Shown piece by piece: positions 6,151 through 13,795 of a stretch of 64,000 bases of DNA. Under the pieces are notes generated by a model, which was not told the origin of the DNA, searched no databases, and was given only the letters and a program-made list of their open reading frames with translations. The stretch lies in assembly GCF_019222765.1 (NCBI RefSeq), contig NZ_CP078145.1, positions 2,976,001 through 3,040,000 of the forward strand. The letters are read 5' to 3'. The stretch comes from Nocardia iowensis (lineage in GTDB: Bacteria; Actinomycetota; Actinomycetes; Mycobacteriales; Mycobacteriaceae). Each line of letters starts with the position of its first letter. Position 1 is the first letter of the stretch. The translations under genes and the position numbers were made by a program.

Positions 6151-8523
6151 ATGCGTGATACCGAGGACTACGTCTCGCCCTTCTCCGGGCTGTCGCCCTT
6201 CGGCGAGAGCATGGAGCAGGCGACCGAAGTGCCGGTCGCCGAATTCGACGAATCGCCGTTCGAGGGCTATTCGTTCACCGAATCCCCGTTCGGTGAGCAC
6301 GGCTACGCCGAGGCGGACGAGCAGTCGCAGCTTGCCACCGAATTCCTGGAGGCCCTGCACGACGAGGAGTTCGCCGAGGCGCTGGAGCAGCTGCTCGACG
6401 AGGGCGCGGCCCGGGCGCTCAGCGACGCCCAGCAGTGGTCGGTGACGCCGTCGGAGTCCGAGTGCCGGGAGTCGCTGCAGGAGTGGATCGCCCCGCTGAT
6501 CAGCGAATGGGAACGCACCATCGACAGCTTCGCGAGCGGACTGGAGAACGCCGACCTGCACGGGCTCGCGGAACAGGAACTCGACGAACTGCTCGATTCG
6601 CTGGAGACCCCGGCCGCGCTCGGGTCGGTGGCCTTCGAGAATTTCCTCGGCAAGCTCGTCCGCAAGGTGAAGTCGGTCATCAAGCAGAAGGTCCGCCAGG
6701 CGGTCGGGTTCGTGAAGAATCCGGTCAAGGGCGTCATCGGCATCGCCAAGAGCGGACTGAAGACGATCAAGAGCGGTCTGCAGACCATCGGCAAGCACCT
6801 CATCGGACCCCTGCTCGAACGGCTGAAGAAGGCCGGGCTTGCACTGCTCAAGGGTGTCGTCGCGAAGTTGCTCAACCCGCTGACGCGGATCCTGCCCGCC
6901 GAGATTCGTCCGCTGGTGCCGATCCTGGCCAAGCGCCTCGGCATCGGCGAGGCCGCCGACGAGACCGAGGAGAGCCAGGAGGAACTCGGCACCGCGGGCA
7001 CCATGGCCGAGGCGTTCGATCAGCAGCTTTTCGAGCTGTTCACGGCCGAGGAGACCGCCGAGGCGGCCGACTACGACGAGCTCGATACCGAAGAGCCCGA
7101 ACACAATATGGTCGCCGAGCTCGATGACGCCCGTGCCCGGCTCGCCGCACAGTTGAGCGCCTACACCGGCTCCGAGGAGCCGATCGCCGAGATCGAGCAG
7201 TTCATTCCGGCGGTGCTGGCCATCCGGCCGCTGCTCAAGCTCGGGTTGAAAGTCACCGGCGCGCGGGAGAAGCTGGTGAACCTCATCGCGCAACCGCTGG
7301 CCAAGCTGATCAAGGGGATGGTCGGGCCGGAAGCCGCGCGCACGATCGGCAAGATCGCCGGGCAGGACCCGTCGGTGATGATCGCCCGTGCGGTGGTCGG
7401 TGTCGGGTTCACCGCGCTCGGCTTGGAAGCCGCAGGCCAGGAGGAAGACACGATTCCCGGTGAGGCGCTGGCCTCGGCGGTCGAGGCGACGGTGGGGCGG
7501 GTGCTCGACGAACTGCCCGAGGCAGCCTTCACCGACCCACTACAGGTCAGTGCCGCGGTCCAGCGCGCATTCGCCGAATCGGCCGCCGCTTACCTGCCGG
7601 ACCGGCTGCTGCGCGCAGATCTGCCGGAACGGGAGACGGCCCAGGAGGGCGGCTTCTGGGTGATGATGCCGCGCTCGACCAGGCCGCGCTACCGATTCCG
7701 CAAGTACACCCGGGTTTTCGCGGTGCCGATCCCACGGCAGGTCGCGCGGGCGGTGCGCTGGAACGACGGCGGCACTCTGGAGACGTACCTGCTCGACCGC
7801 GGCGCCGAACGGTGGCCCGTGCAGGCCGAGATCGACCTCTACGAAACGCTGCCCGGCACCATGCTTGGCCATCTCACCCGCGACGAAACACTGCCTGCCG
7901 CAGAGCAACCCGGTGCGGAGGAGTTCCAGCCACTCACCGAGGAGGCTGCGGGGCTGCTGCTGCGCGAACCCGCGCTCGGCAGGCGCGGGAAGGTCGGGAC
8001 CGCGCCGGGCGCGTATCGGCCCGTGCCCGGTCAGCGATACTTCCGCGTCCGTGTCGCGGCCCTGCCCGCACGCCGGGCACGCCGACCACGTCGGCTGACT
8101 ACGGTGCGCTGGGACCCGGCGGCCAAGCGGATGCGCGTCGTGATCAAGCTGTCCGAGCGGCGGGCTCGCGGTATGCAGGCCCGCCTGCAACGGGCGGCGC
8201 CCGCGGGCCAGCGTGATCTGCCCGCCGTGCTGTCGGCACTGCGCGAGATCTTCCTGCCGCGCTTGCAGTATCGGATCGCCCGGCGGCTGCTGAAAGCCAC
8301 GCTGGTCACCGACCCGGCCGCCGCGGCCAAGCTCGCGGGTGACCTGACCGCCGCGACCAGCACCGGCATCGCGACCTATCTCGCCCAGCGGGGCGCCCAA
8401 TTCGCCGCCGCCGTGGCCGATCCGGCCGACGGGGTCACGCTGACGGTGACCTTCACCGGGATTCAACCGGATTCGGCGCAGCTCCCGGCGCCCGAAGTCG
8501 TCGCTACGCCTGGACTGTCGTGA
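6151..8523 (+). CDS. Large acidic/helical protein with N-terminal SPF motifs
   Basis: 790 aa; ATG 6151 follows a perfect GGAGGTGACC site, so the upstream in-frame codons from 6082 are not used. Residues 1-75 are acidic with repeated SPF motifs (SPFSGLSPFGE, ESPFEGYSF, ESPFGEHGY). Residues about 80-160 are acidic helices. Residues about 166-256 are Lys-rich amphipathic or hydrophobic helices (KVKSVIKQKVRQAVGFVKNP, LLERLKKAGLALLKG), which could pack on membranes or on each other. A Glu-rich linker, a second hydrophobic helical block (about 350-440) and an Arg-rich C-terminal third follow. There is no signal peptide and no family that I can name. Its size and position suggest a structural or scaffold component for the hydrolases encoded downstream; this is inference. 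Confidence 0.72.
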   Translation: MRDTEDYVSPFSGLSPFGESMEQATEVPVAEFDESPFEGYSFTESPFGEHGYAEADEQSQLATEFLEALHDEEFAEALEQLLDEGAARALSDAQQWSVTPSESECRESLQEWIAPLISEWERTIDSFASGLENADLHGLAEQELDELLDSLETPAALGSVAFENFLGKLVRKVKSVIKQKVRQAVGFVKNPVKGVIGIAKSGLKTIKSGLQTIGKHLIGPLLERLKKAGLALLKGVVAKLLNPLTRILPAEIRPLVPILAKRLGIGEAADETEESQEELGTAGTMAEAFDQQLFELFTAEETAEAADYDELDTEEPEHNMVAELDDARARLAAQLSAYTGSEEPIAEIEQFIPAVLAIRPLLKLGLKVTGAREKLVNLIAQPLAKLIKGMVGPEAARTIGKIAGQDPSVMIARAVVGVGFTALGLEAAGQEEDTIPGEALASAVEATVGRVLDELPEAAFTDPLQVSAAVQRAFAESAAAYLPDRLLRADLPERETAQEGGFWVMMPRSTRPRYRFRKYTRVFAVPIPRQVARAVRWNDGGTLETYLLDRGAERWPVQAEIDLYETLPGTMLGHLTRDETLPAAEQPGAEEFQPLTEEAAGLLLREPALGRRGKVGTAPGAYRPVPGQRYFRVRVAALPARRARRPRRLTTVRWDPAAKRMRVVIKLSERRARGMQARLQRAAPAGQRDLPAVLSALREIFLPRLQYRIARRLLKATLVTDPAAAAKLAGDLTAATSTGIATYLAQRGAQFAAAVADPADGVTLTVTFTGIQPDSAQLPAPEVVATPGLS

Positions 8524-9773
8524 TGGACGCCCGATTCGCCACCGAGACAGCGGCGCTGGCCGTCGAGGCCAGGCACTGGCGTCGCGCTTGCGCCGCGTTG
8601 GGTGACCTCGAGGTCAGCGCGGCGCCGGGGGCGTGGCGCGAGCTCGAGTCCTACCTCGGGCTCAGCGTCCGAGCCAGTCTCAGCGGCCAGGCGCGCAGGC
8701 TCACCGCGCAAGCCGACCGTACCCTCTTCACGATCAAGGCCGCGACGACGCGGGCCGACCTGAAAACCGCACGCGCGGAGCTGCTTACCCTGCGCCGTCG
8801 GTACAGCCGGGCCGAGGCGGTCGTCGACTTCTATTGCGACGCGGTGAATACCCGCACGAATCCGCGCACCGCCGCCGTGCTGCGTGGGCTGGACACTTTG
8901 GCCGTGCACAGCATGGACCAGGTGTTGCGGCCGTTGGGTATCGACACTCCTTCGGTGCTGACCTACCTCGACAAGGGTCTCGGCGCGTCGATACTGCGAG
9001 CCGGAGCGCGGCTCTGGGATGCGTCCCTGTCGCCCGCCGCCGCCATCAAGATCACGCGGCACAATCTGTGGCAGCCCACCTCCTTGGTCCATGAGACCGG
9101 CCATCAGGTGGCCCATTTGACCGGCTGGACAACGGAATTGGCGGCCGCACTACACGCGGCCCTGGCCCCGCGGAGCTCGCTCGCCGCGGACGCGTGGCGC
9201 AGCTGGGCATCCGAGGTAGCGGCCGACGTCTATGCGTTCTCGCTGCTCGGCTTCGCGCCGGTGCCCGCGTTGGCGACCGTCGTGGACGGGCCGACGAGCC
9301 AGGTGTACCGAATGCCATTCGGTGATCCACATCCGGTCTCGGCCCTGCGAGTGCAGTTCAACGCGGCACTGTGCCGCGCCTGGTTCGGCGCGGGCCCATG
9401 GGACGCACTCGCGGCCCGCTGGATGGCGAGACACCCACTGGCCCAAGCACCTTCGGATGTTGCCGCGATAGTCGCCGCCAGCATGCCGTTACTGCCCGCG
9501 ATCGTCGACGTGTGCACGCGAATGCCGATGCGCGCCTTCCATGGCGTCCCGCTGTCGGCACTGGCCGACCCGCGCCGGGTAGCGCCGGGCGAACTGAATC
9601 GGCTGGCCGACCGCGCGGGCGCCTCGCTGTACACCTCGACCCACCTGCAACGGGTCGAGCCGATGCGAATTCTGGCGCTGACCGTGCTGCGCGGTCTCGA
9701 ATCGTCCACCGCGCCATCGGAAATGGAGACATGGCTGCGACGGATGGGTGGTGGCGACCGAGTCGCCGCCTGA
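8523..9773 (+). CDS. HExxH-motif putative metalloprotease
   Basis: 416 aa; the start ATG overlaps the previous stop (TGATG), indicating translational coupling. The N-terminal 160 residues are helical (RRRYSRAEAVVDFYCDAVN region). A zinc-type motif H190-E-T-G-H194 (SLVHETGHQVAHLTGW) is followed by SEVAADVYAF, where Glu231 is a plausible third ligand, as in gluzincin-like families. The C-terminal half is helical. There is no signal peptide or transmembrane span. It is probably a zinc-dependent peptidase acting on a partner encoded in the same operon, but the substrate is unknown and the overall fold is not one I recognise. Confidence 0.65.
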   Translation: MDARFATETAALAVEARHWRRACAALGDLEVSAAPGAWRELESYLGLSVRASLSGQARRLTAQADRTLFTIKAATTRADLKTARAELLTLRRRYSRAEAVVDFYCDAVNTRTNPRTAAVLRGLDTLAVHSMDQVLRPLGIDTPSVLTYLDKGLGASILRAGARLWDASLSPAAAIKITRHNLWQPTSLVHETGHQVAHLTGWTTELAAALHAALAPRSSLAADAWRSWASEVAADVYAFSLLGFAPVPALATVVDGPTSQVYRMPFGDPHPVSALRVQFNAALCRAWFGAGPWDALAARWMARHPLAQAPSDVAAIVAASMPLLPAIVDVCTRMPMRAFHGVPLSALADPRRVAPGELNRLADRAGASLYTSTHLQRVEPMRILALTVLRGLESSTAPSEMETWLRRMGGGDRVAA

Positions 9774-9794
9774 ACGCACAGATAGGAGACCGAC

Positions 9795-10298
9795 ATGGAT
9801 AACGACCCGGACCAGGCGCAGACGTTCGATCTGGACAAGCTCGCCCACCTCATCGCGGCCGCGCTGCAGCAGAGCCGGCCGCCGGACCGTCCCGAATCGA
9901 GCACAGTCGACGCGGAGAACGACTTGACGCTGTCGATCTTCTCCGAGCTGCAGTACGCGCTGCAGTCCCGCAACCTGTCCTCGACAGGTCCGCTGACGCA
10001 GCGGTTGCCCGCTCAGGTCAACCCCTACGGCGAGCTGGAGTTCGGCAAGCCGCTGCCGGGATACGCGGCCAAAGCCGTTGTCGTGCACCGCGGCAGCCGT
10101 CCGCCCGAGGCGCACCAGGTGTGCGGCGGGACGCAACCGACGCTCGACCTGCGCCACCCCGGCGAGGTGGTGGCCGTGCAACTCCAGGACAGCGAGCACC
10201 GGCTGCGGCTGGTCACCTTCGTCACGCACGCACCGAGAGACCAACGCGGGTATGGCCCTGCCGCCGCCGCGCAGGCCGACCCCGCACCAGCAACCTAA
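9795..10298 (+). CDS. Hypothetical protein of the SARP-linked island
   Basis: 167 aa, ATG 9795 with ATAGGAGACC upstream, 21 bp after the protease gene. The acidic, helical N-terminus (FDLDKLAHLIAAALQQS) is followed by a beta-rich half (YAAKAVVVHRG, GEVVAVQLQDSEHRLRLVTFV) and an Ala/Pro tail. It contains a single Cys. No family or catalytic motif recognised. Its position between two larger unknown proteins and the absence of a signal sequence suggest a small adaptor or chaperone for the system. Confidence 0.62.
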   Translation: MDNDPDQAQTFDLDKLAHLIAAALQQSRPPDRPESSTVDAENDLTLSIFSELQYALQSRNLSSTGPLTQRLPAQVNPYGELEFGKPLPGYAAKAVVVHRGSRPPEAHQVCGGTQPTLDLRHPGEVVAVQLQDSEHRLRLVTFVTHAPRDQRGYGPAAAAQADPAPAT

Positions 10299-10312
10299 GG
10301 AAAGGCAGCGCC

Positions 10313-11635
10313 ATGTTTCGACAGTTGGCAACCGCGCTCCCGCCGCTCACCGGCTCGCTCACGCCCGCGGACGCGGTCTTCACATTTCACCCCGAACAGC
10401 TGAGCCGGTGGCTGGATGAGGTCTGGGCACAGGGCGGCATCTCCGCCTGGCCCAACGTCTTCAACAGCACCAACGTGCCGCTCGGCGACCCCGCCGCCGT
10501 CAAACTGACGCAGATCCCGAACAACCTGCTCGCCGAGTCGTTCAAGTCGGGTGTCGGTTCGCCGACGGGGACACCGCCGTTCCCGCCACCGCTTGGCTAC
10601 AACCCACCGGCGCCGAACAGCCCCCCGCCGGTAGTTCCGCTGTGGGACCACATGTTCTACGCGTACCTGGTGGAAAGTACCGGTGCGGTGGAGATCTTCG
10701 CGGAGGTGGTGCGGCGCTACGTCGTCGGGGAGACACTGCCCGCGCCGTCCGCCGAGACGATGGCCTGGGTGCGCGCTACCGAGGAACTGTTCTTCCGGGA
10801 CCCGCCGCTGTTCCGGGTGGGTGGCCTGACGAGCCAGCTGCGCCCGGACGCCAGGGTCAATCGGCGCAACGCCTACTGGCGGATGTTCGGACTCGACCTG
10901 CCGCACCCCGCGCCCGGCATCGACGGGCAGGCGTGGAAGCGAGACGCGGGCGCGGCCAGCAACATTCGGTTCATCGAAATCTGGAACGAACTGCTGCGGC
11001 AGGTCTGGCTCGGTATCGAGAACGAGCGCAACACGTCGGGTTCGAATCCGACCGACGCGAGCTACATCGGCTATCTGTGCCAGACGCTGGCGGAGATGCT
11101 GCGGCTGCGCCGCCTCGGCGGGATGCTGTCGCGCGAAGAGTTCAGCTACGGCTGCATGCTGAATTGGTTCCACCTCACCGTCGGCTACGAAAGCGCGGTG
11201 GTGCGCGATCTGAGCGCGAATGCCGGTGTCAGCGGTGGCAATCCGGCCGATCGGCTCGCGACCGTCGGTGCTCGGGTCGGCGTCGCGCCGTCCCGGCAAG
11301 CCCGTGAGCTCTTCGAACTCGCGTCCCTGGTGTCGCCGCTGTTGTGGGCCATCGAACTCGGCCTGTTCGACCAGCAACCCAAGGCCGAGCTGCTCTACCG
11401 CTCGTCGGGCATTTCGGCGCCCGCGCCCGCGCAGACGATGAACCGCATCATCGACCTGTGGCAGTCGGCGACGGGGGAGCGGGTCAAGGACCTCGCCGTC
11501 ACCACCCGGCACAGCACGAACCAGATCCGTTCCGCGCAGCCGGCCAAACTGCTGCCCGCCGGCGTGCTTTCCGGCGCGTCCGCATCGGCGGCACCGACGA
11601 CGAATGGACAGCGACGCGTCGCCCCTCGGCTCTGA
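10313..11635 (+). CDS. Hypothetical protein with Pro-rich segment
   Basis: 440 aa from ATG 10313 (AAGGAAAGG upstream); the frame is open further upstream, but that stretch overlaps the preceding gene. There is an N-terminal globular region, a Pro-rich loop at about 80-108 (PPFPPPLGYNPPAPNSPPP), then a long, mostly helical body with conserved-looking aromatic patches (YAYLVESTGAVEIFAEVVRR, FSYGCMLNWFHLTVGYESA). It has no signal peptide, transmembrane helix or known catalytic signature. It is transcribed with the rest of the island. It may be a structural or carrier protein; I cannot assign a function. Confidence 0.65.
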   Translation: MFRQLATALPPLTGSLTPADAVFTFHPEQLSRWLDEVWAQGGISAWPNVFNSTNVPLGDPAAVKLTQIPNNLLAESFKSGVGSPTGTPPFPPPLGYNPPAPNSPPPVVPLWDHMFYAYLVESTGAVEIFAEVVRRYVVGETLPAPSAETMAWVRATEELFFRDPPLFRVGGLTSQLRPDARVNRRNAYWRMFGLDLPHPAPGIDGQAWKRDAGAASNIRFIEIWNELLRQVWLGIENERNTSGSNPTDASYIGYLCQTLAEMLRLRRLGGMLSREEFSYGCMLNWFHLTVGYESAVVRDLSANAGVSGGNPADRLATVGARVGVAPSRQARELFELASLVSPLLWAIELGLFDQQPKAELLYRSSGISAPAPAQTMNRIIDLWQSATGERVKDLAVTTRHSTNQIRSAQPAKLLPAGVLSGASASAAPTTNGQRRVAPRL

Positions 11636-11689
11636 GCCGCTGGGACGCCGAGTCGTTCGCCACCGCGCGATACCGATTGGGAGCCTGAC

Positions 11690-13777
11690 ATGAGTACCGT
11701 TGCCGAATCGTCGATCTTCGCCTCGCCCGAATCGACGCCAGATCCCGGCGTGTGGCCCACTCGCGAAGATGTGTTCGCCGAGGACCTGGGCGAACACGAC
11801 GGCGAAACCGGCTGGCAAAACCAGGAATCCGACACCGAATGGGACGAAACCGGCTATGCCGGTGCGGACGTCGGGGCCGAATCCGGGGAAAGCTACGCCG
11901 ATACAGCTGAATACAACCAAGAGGACGCCGAGCAGGAGAACGGTGGTCTCGAAGCCGACGGGGAGGCTAGCTATTTCGAGGATGCCGACTACGAGGACAC
12001 GGATCACGAGGACGCCGACTACGAGGACGCCGACTACGAAGAGGCTGCCTATGAGGACGCGGACTATGAGGACGCGGACTCGGAAGAGGCGGACTACGAG
12101 GACATCGTCTTCGAGGACGCCGACTATTACGAAGACGCCCCCGCGCCGGTGCCGCCCGGCCGATTGATCGTGAAACGCCATCCCCTCTTGCGATCCCACG
12201 CGGGCACCCCGCCGGATCTGCTCATCGAGTGGAACGGCATGGTCGAACCGTCGGTGGTGGATGTCGTCGTCCATCTGCACGGCTATGCCGGGCAAGGTGC
12301 GGCCATGAACATCGTGAAGCACAAGAAGCCGATCAGCGGATTGGATTTCACCGACCCGGCCAAGCCTTCGGCAGTCGGGCGCACCGCTCCGACGTTGCTG
12401 ATCCTGCCGCGCGGCCATCACCAGCCGAAGGGGAACCCGGCGCGGTACACGTTTCCGGCGCTCACGAAGCCCGGTGCGCTGCAAGGGTTGATCGACGACG
12501 CACTGGCGCGGTTCGGTGCCGCCACCGGAACGACCGTGCGGCGCAATCGATTGATTCTGACCGCGCACTCCGGCGGCGGCGCCGCGCTGATGGCCATTCT
12601 GGGCCATACCGATCCCGACGAGGTGCACACCTTCGACGCCTTGTACAACGACCCGAAGCCGCTGATCGACTGGGTGCGCAAGCGCATGTCGGCGGGCACG
12701 GGTGCGTTGCGTGTGCTGTACCGCGCCGGTGAAGGTACCGCGCGGGCCAGTGAGCGGGTCGCGGCGGTGGTCCGCGCCGCGGCGTCGCCGAACTTCCGGG
12801 TGGAACGAACAAGAGTGCCGCACAACGACATTCCGCGGCGCTTCGGCTGGCAGCTGCTCGCCGACGCCTCCGCCGACCTGCGTGGTGTTCCGCAGGCCCG
12901 CGAATTCGAGTACGCGAGCAGTGACGAGCTGTGGGTTCCGCAGGCGGGCGACGGTGAGTACTGGGGTGAAGCCGATGCGGAGTCGGCGGATTACCTCGGG
13001 CAGTCGGGCGCCGGGGAATGCGGTTGCGGGTGCAAGGGTCGCGAAACGTTCGAGGAGGAAGCGCCACCGGGTAGCGGTCGTCGAACTCTCGGCACGTGCA
13101 AGCCGGTTCAGGACGACCTGAAGCCGGCGGCGCCGTGGAGTGTGATGCAGCAGCGGTTCCGCAAGCGGTGCAGCCTGACCAGTCATCGCCTCGATGCCAA
13201 GTCGGCCATCGACTGCGCGTGCGCGTTCGGCGATCCCCGCGATGTGGCGATCTTCGCGATGGCGCGGGTCATCGCGGCGGGTCCGCTGGCGGCCCGGTTG
13301 TTCGCGCACTTCCTCGGGGCCAGCGGTGCCGAGGTCACCATCGATGTGGCCGACATGATCAAACGGTCGGCCGGTGTGCGTGACAAAATCCGCAAGTCGA
13401 TCGCCCGCGGCGGAACGTCCGGTGTGACGCGGATCGAGCAGAGCGAATATCGCGACAGCGAACTGCAATTCGCCTACGGCGCCATCGACTGCGTGCAGTG
13501 GCGCGTGCTGCCGCCCGCCGCGAAGGACTGGCGTAAGCAGCCCGCCACCCGCCTGGAGATCTCGATGCTCGACTACTACGAGTTCCATCCGGCCAGGCCC
13601 GGCGTGAGCCAGTGCGCGCACGCCGCGTGCGTCGAGCTCGTCGCCCGTGGCCAGGCGAAGAACTTCTGGACCAGCGGCAGCGCGGTGGTCACCTGGGCCG
13701 ATCTCGCGGCACGCCCGCCCGTGCCCACGCGGCCGCCGAAGGAGCGCCGTCATGTGGTCTACCAGAACGCCTACTGA
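11690..13777 (+). CDS. YEDAD-repeat protein with alpha/beta-hydrolase-like domain
   Basis: 695 aa. Residues 1-150 are extremely acidic, ending in tandem YEDAD-type pentads. Residues about 155-400 look like an alpha/beta hydrolase: strand VVDVVVHLHGYAGQG, then a nucleophile elbow AHSGGGAAL with Ser294 and downstream strands. A short Cys cluster (GECGCGCKG, near 442-450) separates this from a C-terminal domain (about 460-695) that I do not recognise, containing SAIDCACAFG and CAHAACVELV. There is no signal peptide. A Ser-hydrolase (esterase- or amidase-like) activity is plausible; the catalytic acid and His are not assigned. The acidic-aromatic head is shared in style with the next gene product. 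Confidence 0.68.
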   Translation: MSTVAESSIFASPESTPDPGVWPTREDVFAEDLGEHDGETGWQNQESDTEWDETGYAGADVGAESGESYADTAEYNQEDAEQENGGLEADGEASYFEDADYEDTDHEDADYEDADYEEAAYEDADYEDADSEEADYEDIVFEDADYYEDAPAPVPPGRLIVKRHPLLRSHAGTPPDLLIEWNGMVEPSVVDVVVHLHGYAGQGAAMNIVKHKKPISGLDFTDPAKPSAVGRTAPTLLILPRGHHQPKGNPARYTFPALTKPGALQGLIDDALARFGAATGTTVRRNRLILTAHSGGGAALMAILGHTDPDEVHTFDALYNDPKPLIDWVRKRMSAGTGALRVLYRAGEGTARASERVAAVVRAAASPNFRVERTRVPHNDIPRRFGWQLLADASADLRGVPQAREFEYASSDELWVPQAGDGEYWGEADAESADYLGQSGAGECGCGCKGRETFEEEAPPGSGRRTLGTCKPVQDDLKPAAPWSVMQQRFRKRCSLTSHRLDAKSAIDCACAFGDPRDVAIFAMARVIAAGPLAARLFAHFLGASGAEVTIDVADMIKRSAGVRDKIRKSIARGGTSGVTRIEQSEYRDSELQFAYGAIDCVQWRVLPPAAKDWRKQPATRLEISMLDYYEFHPARPGVSQCAHAACVELVARGQAKNFWTSGSAVVTWADLAARPPVPTRPPKERRHVVYQNAY
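11971..12138 (+). repeat. Tandem 15-bp coding repeat (YEDAD pentads)
   Basis: About eleven imperfect copies of a 15-nt unit encoding YEDAD or variants (YEEAA, DSEEA, FEDAD) in the N-terminal tail of the hydrolase-like protein. The codons are partly diverged (gacgcc, gacgcg, tacgag, tatgag), so the repeat is maintained at the protein level rather than being a recent DNA slippage tract. A shorter, related stretch recurs at the start of the next gene (about 13857-13915). Confidence 0.8.
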
Positions 13778-13795
13778 TGTGAGGGGAGGGGAGTC

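Noticed and set aside
5812..7293. 493-codon minus-strand frame across the SPF-tag gene
   Set aside because: Shadow of the 6151-8523 gene, which has a perfect ribosome-binding site and coupled neighbours.
11971..12138. Short tandem repeats considered as a CRISPR array
   Set aside because: The repeats are 15-nt, in frame, without spacers, and encode the YEDAD tail; no Cas genes are nearby.
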